From Lysinibacillus macroides (GTDB taxonomy: Bacteria; Bacillota; Bacilli; Bacillales_A; Planococcaceae), in NCBI RefSeq assembly GCF_001281525.1, contig NZ_LGCI01000002.1, positions 124,001 to 188,000 on the forward strand: a stretch of 64,000 nucleotides of DNA, in the 5' to 3' direction. The notes under the pieces were generated by a model, which was given only the letters and a program-made list of their open reading frames with translations, made no database searches and was not told the origin of the DNA. Position 1 is the stretch's first letter; each line of letters starts with the position of its first letter. Positions 52,406 to 60,508 of this stretch are shown here, piece by piece. Position numbers and translations under genes: made by a program.

Positions 52406-53185
52406 ATGACTAAGGAAATTTATATAGAAAAAAGTGGTTATATCGCAACATTGGTATTAAACCGTCCTGACAAACGAAATTCTTTATCGAGAGCGATGTT
52501 TCAGGAGATCTTAGACCAGCTTGAACAATTACAGAAAGACGGTACAATCAAGCTATTAATTGTTCGTGGCGTCAATGAGGTTGCCTTCTCAGCGGGGGCA
52601 GATATTAGCGAGTTTTTAGATATTCGCTACGCGGCAGACAATGCCAAAGCCTATAATAATTTAGCCTTAAAAGCCATTGACGCTCTTTATAAATTCCCAC
52701 ATCCTACGATTGCCATGATTCAGGGCTTAGCCATTGGTGGTGGCTTGGAACTAGCAAATGCCTGCGACTTTAGAATTGCTACACCAAAAAGTAAGCTTGG
52801 CATTACTGCTGCCAATATCGGCATTGTTTATAATCTGGAAAGCACAAAACGCCTTATCAATATTGTTGGTGTCGCTAAGGCAAAGGAAATTTTATATACA
52901 GCCAACCTTTTTACAGCACAGGAAGGACAAGATATTGGCTTAATTACAGCTGTGCATGAGCCAGAGGAAATTGAACGTGCTACACTGCAATTTGCTGAAC
53001 ATTTATTAAGTAAATCCTCTGTTGCCAATGCGGGCATTAAAAAAATTATTCAAGCCATTGTTGATGGTGAAAATGAAGAAAATGATGAGCTTGCACAAAT
53101 CGTGCTGGATTCATTTAGCTCTGCTGATTATAACGAGGGCATTCAAGCCTTTTTAAATAAAAGAAAACCTATTTTCAATAAATAA
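52406..53185 (+). CDS. Enoyl-CoA hydratase/isomerase (crotonase) family protein
   Basis: The 259-residue protein has the crotonase fold with oxyanion-hole segments SAGADISEF and IQGLAIGGGLELANACDFRIATPKSKLG. The first hydratase Glu is present (GGGLEL) but the second is not: where hydratases have PExxLG, this protein reads TAANIG. Ordinary syn-hydration is therefore unlikely; isomerase, decarboxylase or thioesterase-like chemistry is possible. AGGAGG lies six bases before the ATG, ten bases after metI, so it shares the S-box transcript. The substrate is presumably an acyl-CoA made by the CoA-transferase encoded downstream. Confidence 0.82.
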   Translation: MTKEIYIEKSGYIATLVLNRPDKRNSLSRAMFQEILDQLEQLQKDGTIKLLIVRGVNEVAFSAGADISEFLDIRYAADNAKAYNNLALKAIDALYKFPHPTIAMIQGLAIGGGLELANACDFRIATPKSKLGITAANIGIVYNLESTKRLINIVGVAKAKEILYTANLFTAQEGQDIGLITAVHEPEEIERATLQFAEHLLSKSSVANAGIKKIIQAIVDGENEENDELAQIVLDSFSSADYNEGIQAFLNKRKPIFNK

Positions 53186-53199
53186 GTGAGGTCGTAATA

Positions 53200-54360
53200 A
53201 TGACAAATACTGCTCAGGGTGATTTACTGTTAAAAAATATTAATGCACAAGCCCCCTTCCCTATAAGCTTCGCTGATTTAGAGCAAGCAGCAGCGGAAAA
53301 ATTAGCTGCTGGTCCTTTTGGCTATATACGCTCAGGGGCTGGTGGTGAACAAACATTGCGCAATAATCGGGCAGCCTTTGAACGCTATTCAATTGTTCCA
53401 CGCTTTTTAAATGATGTGTCAACTATTGATACCTCTATTGAGCTTTTTGGGAAAACCTACCCAACTCCATTGCTTTTTGCCCCTGTTGGTATGAATGGTA
53501 TGGCTCATGATAAAGGAGAGCTTGCCGTTGTAGAAGCTGCTCATCATTTACGCATTCCTTATATTCAAAGCACTGTTTCCACTTATTCACTGGAGGAGGT
53601 TGCTCACGCTGCTCCTGATGCAACAAAATGGTTTCAATTATATTGGTCTACAAATGAAGATATTGCCTACAGTATGGCAGCACGAGCAGAGGCGGCTGGC
53701 TTTGAGGCTATCGTGTTAACTGTGGATACAGTCATGCTTGGCTGGCGTGAAGAAGATGTACGCAATCAATTTTCACCGCTCAAGCTAGGCTATGCAAAAG
53801 GCAATTATATCAATGACCCTGTTTTTATGGCAACCTTACCTGATCATTCATTTGAATCATATGTCCAAGGGGTTTTGCAAAATATTTTCCATCCAACACT
53901 TAGCTGGGAAAATATTCGTGAATTAAAACGACGAACAAATCTTCCTATTTTATTGAAGGGCATTTTACATCCTGAAGATGCTAAGCTAGCCATTGCTAAT
54001 GGCATTGACGGTATCATCGTATCAAATCATGGCGGTCGTCAATTAGATGGAGTTGTTGGCTCACTTGATGCACTACCAGCCATTGTAGAAGCTGTAAATG
54101 GGCAAGTACCTATTATTTTAGATAGTGGTGTATATCGCGGCATGGATGCATTGAAAGCACTTGCGTTAGGGGCAGATGCTGTTACCATTGGTCGCCCATT
54201 TGTTTATGGACTAGCACTTGCTGGACAAGAAGGCGTCGAAAAAGTGATGACAAATCTTTATGATGAATTAAAGGTATCCATTGCGTTAGCAGGCGCTACC
54301 TCTGTTAAAGCATTACGTAACATCACATTAGTTAAAAATGATAGGACTGACGTTAAATGA
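53200..54360 (+). CDS. FMN-dependent 2-hydroxy-acid oxidase (lactate oxidase-like)
   Basis: The 386-residue protein is an FMN alpha-hydroxy-acid oxidase/dehydrogenase: FGYIRSGAGGEQTLRNNRAAFERY, LFAPVGMNGMAH, IQSTVSTYSLEEVA, FQLYWSTNEDIA, LKGILHPEDAKLA, IIVSNHGGRQLDGV (catalytic His and Arg) and ILDSGVYRGMDALKALALGADAVTIGRPFVYG. It oxidises a 2-hydroxy acid to the 2-oxo acid, passing electrons to oxygen or another acceptor. GAGG precedes the ATG by about nine bases. In a methionine-responsive operon, 2-hydroxy-4-methylthiobutyrate is an attractive but unproven substrate. Confidence 0.88.
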   Translation: MTNTAQGDLLLKNINAQAPFPISFADLEQAAAEKLAAGPFGYIRSGAGGEQTLRNNRAAFERYSIVPRFLNDVSTIDTSIELFGKTYPTPLLFAPVGMNGMAHDKGELAVVEAAHHLRIPYIQSTVSTYSLEEVAHAAPDATKWFQLYWSTNEDIAYSMAARAEAAGFEAIVLTVDTVMLGWREEDVRNQFSPLKLGYAKGNYINDPVFMATLPDHSFESYVQGVLQNIFHPTLSWENIRELKRRTNLPILLKGILHPEDAKLAIANGIDGIIVSNHGGRQLDGVVGSLDALPAIVEAVNGQVPIILDSGVYRGMDALKALALGADAVTIGRPFVYGLALAGQEGVEKVMTNLYDELKVSIALAGATSVKALRNITLVKNDRTDVK

Positions 54361-55547
54361 CACAGGCACTTCAAGGATTAAAGGTTGTTGATTTATCGCA
54401 AGTATTGGCGGGCCCTTACTGCACAATGGTATTAGCAGATATGGGTGCAGAGGTGATCAAAATTGAAAAGTATCCATATGGGGATGATACCCGTACAATG
54501 GGACCCTTTATTAATGAAGAAAGTCATATGTATATGATGGTCAATCGTAATAAAAAAGGCGTTTGTTTAAATTTAAAAACACCTGAGGGACTAGCATTAT
54601 TTAAGGAATTAATTCAATCCGTAGATGTGCTTGTGGAAAACTATCGTCCAGGTGTCACAAAAAAACTAGGCATTGATTATGACACATTAAAAGCTATCAA
54701 CCCTGGTCTTATTTATTGCTCAATTTCAGGCTATGGTCAAACAGGTCCTTATAGCCAAAAAGGTGGCTACGATATTATGGCGCAGGGACTAAGCGGCTTA
54801 ATGCATATGACGGGTGAAGCGGATGGTCGCCCTGTAAAGGTTGGATTTGCTGTCAATGATATTGCTGCTGCTCAAACAGCAGTGCAATCCATTTTAATGG
54901 CCTATATTTATAAGCTTCGTAGTGGCGAGGGACAATATATTGATGTTTCTTTAGTAGAATCAGGGTTAGCGTGGACTGTGTGGGAGGCTGCTGCTTACTT
55001 TGGTCAAGGGGAGCTACCTGAGCGGACAGGCACTGCACATCGGGTGTCTGCACCTTATCAGGGCTTTAAAACACAGGATGATTATATTTTAATAGGAGCT
55101 GGCAATCAAAAGCTTTGGGAGATTTTTGCAACAAAGGTGGTCAATCGACCTGATTGGCTAACTAACCCACATTTTGCCACAAACTACCTACGTGCGCAAA
55201 ATGTCAAAATACTGGAGGAAGAAATTGAAAGTGAATTGGTTCAGCACAAGGCTTCCTACTGGCTAGAGCTTTTAGATAAACATGGTGTACCATCAAGCCC
55301 TATTTATGCCTATGATCAAACCTTAAATGATCCCCATATTTTAGAACGTGGCATGATCTTATCCTATGAACACCCAACTGCTGGTCCAATGCGCACACTA
55401 GGCTTTCCTGCGAAATTTTCTCAGACACCAGGACAACTAACAAGTGCAGCACCTACTTTAGGACAGCATAATAAGGAAATCTTACAGGCATTAAATATTT
55501 CTGAGGAAAAAATTGCGAAGCTCAAAGCAGCAAGCATTATTAAGTAA
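54357..55547 (+). CDS. CaiB/BaiF family (class III) CoA-transferase
   Basis: The 396-residue protein has the class III CoA-transferase layout: LQGLKVVDLSQVLAGPYCTMVLADMGAEVIKIE at the N-terminus, NRNKKGVCLNLKTPEGLALFKEL, VENYRPGVTKKLGIDY, SISGYGQTGPYSQKGGYDIMAQGLSGLMHMTG (with the Asp nucleophile in GYD) and VDVSLVESG-like YIDVSLVESGLAWTVWE. It transfers CoA between acids through an aspartyl-CoA intermediate. The ATG overlaps the oxidase stop by four bases, so the two are coupled. It is the last gene of the S-box operon; a terminator follows. Confidence 0.9.
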   Translation: MTQALQGLKVVDLSQVLAGPYCTMVLADMGAEVIKIEKYPYGDDTRTMGPFINEESHMYMMVNRNKKGVCLNLKTPEGLALFKELIQSVDVLVENYRPGVTKKLGIDYDTLKAINPGLIYCSISGYGQTGPYSQKGGYDIMAQGLSGLMHMTGEADGRPVKVGFAVNDIAAAQTAVQSILMAYIYKLRSGEGQYIDVSLVESGLAWTVWEAAAYFGQGELPERTGTAHRVSAPYQGFKTQDDYILIGAGNQKLWEIFATKVVNRPDWLTNPHFATNYLRAQNVKILEEEIESELVQHKASYWLELLDKHGVPSSPIYAYDQTLNDPHILERGMILSYEHPTAGPMRTLGFPAKFSQTPGQLTSAAPTLGQHNKEILQALNISEEKIAKLKAASIIK

Positions 55548-55575
55548 TTGATTACGCATAAGCAAATTTAGAGTA

Positions 55576-55609
55576 AAGCGGCTTTCCTTATCCATGAGGG
55601 AAGCCTTTT
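55576..55609 (+). terminator. Terminator of the S-box operon
   Basis: GGCTTxCC pairs with GGxAAGCC over ten bases, followed by TTTTG on the plus strand. Confidence 0.7.
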
Positions 55610-55709
55610 GCTTACTTTGGAATCGCTTCCTCGGCAGCTATCTGTCACTTTACTCGCTCTATCCGTCACTCTTCGCATTCTATTCTGCAAACACACTCCA
55701 TACTTAATA

Positions 55710-55740
55710 TAAAAAGCTTCCCCATCTCTGAGGAAGCTTG
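55710..55740 (-). terminator. Terminator after kbl
   Basis: On the minus strand AAGCTTCC pairs with GGGAAGCTT, followed by TTTTTA, three bases after the kbl stop. Confidence 0.8.
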
Positions 55741-55743
55741 CTC

Positions 55744-56934
55744 TTATTGAATTACACCTAGTTCACGACCAACTTTTTCGTAAATCGCTAGTGCATCGTC
55801 TAGCATTTCTTTTGTATGCGCGGCTGTTGGCATATTACGCACGCGCCCTGTTCCCTTTGGCACTGTTGGGAAAACAATGGATTTTGCATAAACGCCCTCT
55901 TCGAATAAGCGTTTTGAAAACTCCTGTGTCAGCTTTTCATCCCCAATAATACATGGTGTAATTGGTGTTTCAGACTCTCCAATATTAAAGCCTAGCTTCT
56001 TAAGCCCCGCCTTTAAATAATCGCCATTGTCCCACAGCTTATCATGTAGCTCTGTAGAATCAATCAGCATTTGAACAGCTGCTGTAATTGCCGCTACATC
56101 ACCTGGCGGTAGTGCTGTTGAGAATAAAAATGGACGTGAGCGCACCTTTAACCAATCAATTAAGTTTTTCTTCCCTGCTACATAGCCCCCAACAACACCA
56201 ATTGCTTTTGACAATGTACCAATTTGGAAGTCGATTTCTTTTTCAAGTCCAAAATGCTTTACAGTTCCTTTACCTTTACCCGTTACACCTGAACCGTGTG
56301 CATCATCAACATACGTAATTAAATCAAACTCTTTGGCAATTTCCACAATCTCAGGTAATTTAGCAATATCACCATCCATCGAGAACACACCATCTGTAAT
56401 AACCATAATTTTATTATATAAGCCTGATTCCTTTGCTGCTTTTGCCTTAGCACGTAAATCCTCCATATCAGAGTGATTATATGCAATAATTTTTGCCTTC
56501 GATAAACGACAGCCATCAATAATTGAGGCATGGTTTAATTGATCTGAAAGAATCGCATCGTTTTTATCCATTACAGCAGAAATAGCTGCCATATTACAAT
56601 TAAAGCCTGATTGATAGGAGATTGCCGCTTCTGTTCCTTTAAATTCCGCAAGCTTTTCTTCCAATTTTACATGCAAATCAAGTGTACCGTTAATTGTCCG
56701 AACAGCACCTGCGCCAACACCATATTGAGCAATTGTTTCTTTGGCAATACGCTTTAAATCTTCATTTGTTGCTAAGCCAAGATAATTGTTAGAGGATAAG
56801 TTTACAAGATTTTTGCCACGTACTTTAATAATTGGGCCGTTTGCTCCCTCTACTGGATCAATTTCATTGTATAAGCCTTGTTCATGTAAGGCTTGTAGGT
56901 TTTCATCTAAAAATGCATTTAATACTTTTGACAA
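55744..56934 (-). CDS. kbl: Glycine C-acetyltransferase (2-amino-3-ketobutyrate CoA ligase)
   Basis: The enzyme cleaves 2-amino-3-oxobutyrate with CoA to glycine and acetyl-CoA, the step after threonine dehydrogenase. The roughly 396-residue PLP enzyme of the alpha-oxoamine synthase family has [66 protein letters not shown] and [17 protein letters not shown] with the PLP Lys. The TTG at 56934 is nine bases from AAAGG; the ATG at 56943 abuts it. Its partner tdh is about 20 kb away. Confidence 0.9.
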   Translation of the reverse strand: MSKVLNAFLDENLQALHEQGLYNEIDPVEGANGPIIKVRGKNLVNLSSNNYLGLATNEDLKRIAKETIAQYGVGAGAVRTINGTLDLHVKLEEKLAEFKGTEAAISYQSGFNCNMAAISAVMDKNDAILSDQLNHASIIDGCRLSKAKIIAYNHSDMEDLRAKAKAAKESGLYNKIMVITDGVFSMDGDIAKLPEIVEIAKEFDLITYVDDAHGSGVTGKGKGTVKHFGLEKEIDFQIGTLSKAIGVVGGYVAGKKNLIDWLKVRSRPFLFSTALPPGDVAAITAAVQMLIDSTELHDKLWDNGDYLKAGLKKLGFNIGESETPITPCIIGDEKLTQEFSKRLFEEGVYAKSIVFPTVPKGTGRVRNMPTAAHTKEMLDDALAIYEKVGRELGVIQ

Positions 56935-57001
56935 GCGTATCATCCTTTCCTAGGAAAACTGTTCTAGCTCCTAGTTTAGCATAAGCCTGTCATTTGCTAA
57001 A

Positions 57002-58078
57002 TTATTTTGTTACCCTTTCAAAGAGTGGTGCTGTTTTTTCGCGCCATAAAGATGTTGACAGACAATGATCTAATAATTCGCGAACCGTATATTCTGCCTC
57101 TGCATAGCGCTTCGCATAGCCCATCGCATCCTGCATTGCTTCCTTATATTGTGCTCGAACAGCTTCAATATCAGTTTCGGCTTTCTTTGATAACATACAA
57201 TGCTGACCAATATCAAATATTCGATCACCTAATCGACCATCTTGTGGGTCAAAAACATGAGGCTCTGTACTATCAAAAATACAGAAGTTTAGCTCTGGAA
57301 TAATCACCATATCCACAGAGCCTGCATCTAAGCCGCACCAAATAATTTGCGCATCAAGCCCTCTTGCATTCGCCTCATCTGCTAAATCCTTCATTAAAGA
57401 AGATTTTCCTGTACCAGGCTTGCCTTTAATCATCAGTCTAGTCGTTATATTTTTAGTAATGCTATCCACTGTATTTTCTGCACCTCTAGGCGTTAACGTT
57501 CCTAGTAAACGATGCGTACGAGTACCTGCTTTATTTAGGGTAATAGCTTGAAATAGCTCTGTTTTTAAACTTGCTACTTGTTCATCCAATGCCTGCCAGT
57601 TCATACAGCTTTGCGTGATAATCTCCCATTCATCATGAAGCTTAATAGCATGATTCAGTGTAGCAATGCATTTCTCACGCCAGGATAGACGCTCCTGCAT
57701 CGCAATCGCAAGCCGTTCACCTGCTTTTTCAAGCTGCTCTGCCTCCAAACATTCATAAAAAGATAGCACACGATGCTTTGTGCCAAGCAATGTCGGTTCA
57801 AGAGCCCATTCAGATGCCCATACAAAAAGTCTATTGCAGCCCTTTATATAAACAGCCTCTACAGCATCTTCTAATAAAGCATGCTTAAACCATTCAACAC
57901 TAAAGCCCTGCTTCACATAGAAATAGCCTAGCTCCTTTAAAAGCTCTGACCCTTTAAAGGTTGGTGCACCTTGCAAAAAATAAACAAGCTCCGCCTCTTC
58001 CATCAGCTCTTTATATAAATGTTTCACACCTTGCCCCGTCAATGCGTGTCCGAAGTAATACGTCACATTTCCATTCAA
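57002..58078 (-). CDS. P-loop ATPase of PRK06851 type, function unknown
   Basis: The roughly 358-residue protein has an N-terminal half with a degenerate P-loop-like start (YYFGHALTGQGVKHLYKEL) and a C-terminal half with a full Walker A, LMIKGKPGTGKSSLMKDLADEA (about residues 222-243). This layout of two ATPase-like halves matches a Firmicutes family of uncharacterised proteins. No partner gene is adjacent. A TTG at 58078 is seven bases from GGAGG while the ATG at 58084 is only one base from it, so the TTG start is favoured. Confidence 0.6.
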   Translation of the reverse strand: MNGNVTYYFGHALTGQGVKHLYKELMEEAELVYFLQGAPTFKGSELLKELGYFYVKQGFSVEWFKHALLEDAVEAVYIKGCNRLFVWASEWALEPTLLGTKHRVLSFYECLEAEQLEKAGERLAIAMQERLSWREKCIATLNHAIKLHDEWEIITQSCMNWQALDEQVASLKTELFQAITLNKAGTRTHRLLGTLTPRGAENTVDSITKNITTRLMIKGKPGTGKSSLMKDLADEANARGLDAQIIWCGLDAGSVDMVIIPELNFCIFDSTEPHVFDPQDGRLGDRIFDIGQHCMLSKKAETDIEAVRAQYKEAMQDAMGYAKRYAEAEYTVRELLDHCLSTSLWREKTAPLFERVTK

Positions 58079-58243
58079 CCACATTCCTCCTTCGCCATGC
58101 ATTATATGAAGAAGCACAAAAAAATATGGCAATGCTGATTAAACAACTGCCACTTTGTTAGAATAGAGGAATTAAGAGGCGAAAGAAAAAGGGGATAGCA
58201 TCACCATCGTTTTAATAAAACAATACTCTCTATTTAAATTCAT

Positions 58244-58289
58244 AAGGCTATCGAAAAAGTCTATTTTCAGCGACTTTTTCGATAGCCTT
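58244..58289 (-). terminator. Terminator after the proline racemase-family gene
   Basis: AAGGCTATCGAAAAAGTC pairs perfectly with GACTTTTTCGATAGCCTT, an 18-bp stem downstream of the minus-strand gene. Only a weak T content follows, but the stem is very stable. Confidence 0.75.
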
Positions 58290-58296
58290 GTTTCAT

Positions 58297-59322
58297 TTAA
58301 AACCAAATATCACTTACTTGGTGACCATAGGCTATTGGGTCTGTTGGATCAATACCATAATCCATTATGCCAGTAATCCATGCCTGCCCTGCTATAACTG
58401 GGATTATTGCTTCTTTTTGAGCAATCGTTGTCCTACGCTCAATATAGCTTTTAAATTTCGTTCCTGTTAATGACTCATTAATAAATAGCTCTTTTTCCTT
58501 TATTAAGCCTTTTGCAGCCATCACAGCCAATCGAGCACTAGTACCAGTTCCACATGGTGAACGATCGAGTCTTCCATGGAGAACAACCGTACCATTTTTA
58601 CTTTCAATACCATTATCCGTACGATGAAGTGGACCTTCAAATATAATATTCGATACACTACGAATCTTGCTATTTTCAGGATGTACAATCTCTAATTGCT
58701 CATTTACAGCTTTTTTAACCTTTTGCCCTACTAAACACATATCATGTGCTTCATCTGGCGTTAAATGGAAGCCTAATTTCTCAGCATGAACATGCGCAAA
58801 CATCATACCGCCATAGGATGTATCCACTTGAATTGTTCCAACCCCCGCTACCTCTATTTCCTGATTTAAATGAATTGGGAAAGCAGGGACATTGGTAAAT
58901 TCCACCTGCTTTACCTTGTCATTTGCACACATACATCTTACACGAATAAGTCCTCCAGGTGCTTCTAATACCAGGTCAGTAATAGGCTCTTGCATTGGTA
59001 TTATGCCTGTTTCCAGTAAAACTGTTGCCACACATATTGTATTAGAGCCTGACATTGGCGGATATTCCGTAGTTTCCATGATAATGTATCCCATTTGTGC
59101 TTCTGGATGACATGGCGGGACTAAAATATTGGCATTATGGAATGGACCACCACGTGGCTCAAACAGCATCATCGTTCGAATCTCGTCCATATGTTGCTCC
59201 ATATATTCTTTTTTATCAAACATCGTATCGCCAGGGATATGAGGCATCCCACCAACTATAACATTGCCAACTTCTCCCTCTGCATGTGCACCAACAACAC
59301 TAATTTTACGTGACCAGTTCAT
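58297..59322 (-). CDS. Proline racemase superfamily enzyme, Ser/Cys type
   Basis: The 341-residue protein starts MNWSRKISVVGAHAEGEVGNV with AGGAGG six bases upstream; the longer frame to 59442 lacks a ribosome site. It has the diaminopimelate-epimerase-like fold. The first catalytic Cys of proline racemases (MCGHGT) is replaced by Ser91 in PPMSGSNTICV, while the second Cys is present in SPCGTGTSARLA. The superfamily includes proline racemase, 4-hydroxyproline 2-epimerase and trans-3-hydroxyproline dehydratase; loss of the first Cys argues against a simple racemase. Neighbouring oxidoreductase, symporter and PucR genes suggest an amino-acid catabolic set. Confidence 0.85.
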   Translation of the reverse strand: MNWSRKISVVGAHAEGEVGNVIVGGMPHIPGDTMFDKKEYMEQHMDEIRTMMLFEPRGGPFHNANILVPPCHPEAQMGYIIMETTEYPPMSGSNTICVATVLLETGIIPMQEPITDLVLEAPGGLIRVRCMCANDKVKQVEFTNVPAFPIHLNQEIEVAGVGTIQVDTSYGGMMFAHVHAEKLGFHLTPDEAHDMCLVGQKVKKAVNEQLEIVHPENSKIRSVSNIIFEGPLHRTDNGIESKNGTVVLHGRLDRSPCGTGTSARLAVMAAKGLIKEKELFINESLTGTKFKSYIERRTTIAQKEAIIPVIAGQAWITGIMDYGIDPTDPIAYGHQVSDIWF

Positions 59323-59503
59323 ATCATCCCTCCTAAAATTATACTCATCTAATTTTATTATTCTAAATTTTCTTATCAACTTACATGCTGTCATATTTAT
59401 ACGGCAAATATTTTTACAGTTCCTTCTGAATTTAGAATGCACAAACTATCTAATATGAAACTAGGCAACCATTTAACGATAAACAGTTCCTCTTCTATTA
59501 ATA

Positions 59504-60199
59504 TTAAATATATTTATATTTGTTATTTTTAATAATAATCTCCTCCACCACTATATTCTTCCTTTCTATCGTATTTTCAATAATAATATCTGCTACATCA
59601 TCTGGGTCCATATAGCTTTCCTCTGCCTTAGCACCATCCCATAATTCTGTTTTCATATTTCCCATATATGCCCCAAATACTTTAACTTTTGTCTGCTCTA
59701 GCTCAAGCGCTAAGCTTTCAATAAATCCTCGTGCACCAAACTTACTGGCACTATAAACGGACTCATTTATTTTCCCTCTTTTTCCTGATAAAGAAATAAT
59801 ATTGATGATGCAGCCCTGATCTCTTTTCTTCATATCTTTTACTACTTCTTGCGTGCAAAAAATCGTACCTTTTAAATTAATGTCGATCATTTGATGAATA
59901 GCTTGTTCACTTATATGTTCAGCGCTATCAAAATCCCCTACACCAGCATTATTGATGAATACATCAATTTGCCCAACTTCCTGCTTAATGGCTTGCATCA
60001 CTTTGCTCACATTGCTTTTTGAAGAAACATCCACTTCATAAATTGCGTAACGATCATCAAATGATTTTGCTATTTTAAGAAGTTTAGTTCGAGTACGCCC
60101 TAATAAACATACGTAATATCCTAAACCATAATACTTCTTGGCTAAAGAAGCACCTAAACCACTTCCTGCACCTGTAATAACTACCACTTGAGCATCCAT
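59504..60199 (-). CDS. Short-chain dehydrogenase/reductase
   Basis: The 231-residue classical SDR has the nucleotide loop VVITGAGSGLGASLAKKYY, the Arg after beta-2 (LLGRTRTKL) that favours NADP, FINNAGVGDF, the active-site Ser in IISLSGKRG and YSASKFGARGFIESLALEL with Tyr and Lys. GGGGAGGAG lies six bases before the ATG at 60199; the frame to 60217 would include the ribosome site. The substrate is unknown. It lies between the racemase-family gene and a divergent sodium symporter. Confidence 0.85.
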   Translation of the reverse strand: MDAQVVVITGAGSGLGASLAKKYYGLGYYVCLLGRTRTKLLKIAKSFDDRYAIYEVDVSSKSNVSKVMQAIKQEVGQIDVFINNAGVGDFDSAEHISEQAIHQMIDINLKGTIFCTQEVVKDMKKRDQGCIINIISLSGKRGKINESVYSASKFGARGFIESLALELEQTKVKVFGAYMGNMKTELWDGAKAEESYMDPDDVADIIIENTIERKNIVVEEIIIKNNKYKYI

Positions 60200-60508
60200 A
60201 TAAAATCTCCTCCCCATTAATTAGATAAAAGAATAGTCTATTTACTAAAACCATGCATTAGACATTGTGCATAAAATTAAAGCTTCGTTATTTACATAAG
60301 CTCAAATAACATTTAACCTTAGAAAATACTATAATTAACTCGACTATGAATTAATTTTTCTAAATCTACCATTCTTCAAACAACTGACACAAAGTTAAAA
60401 ATTTCATTTCAAAGAACATTACACTCTGTCTAAATGAAAGAATCTTTATTTCCTATATACTGAACACAATATTCTGATTTTTCGAAAATTATCAAGGGGT
60501 GGTAATGT

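Noticed and set aside
60476..60490. CodY-like box upstream of the symporter gene
   Set aside because: Only 12 of 15 positions match and the sequence is a simple AT-rich palindrome, so it is too weak to annotate.
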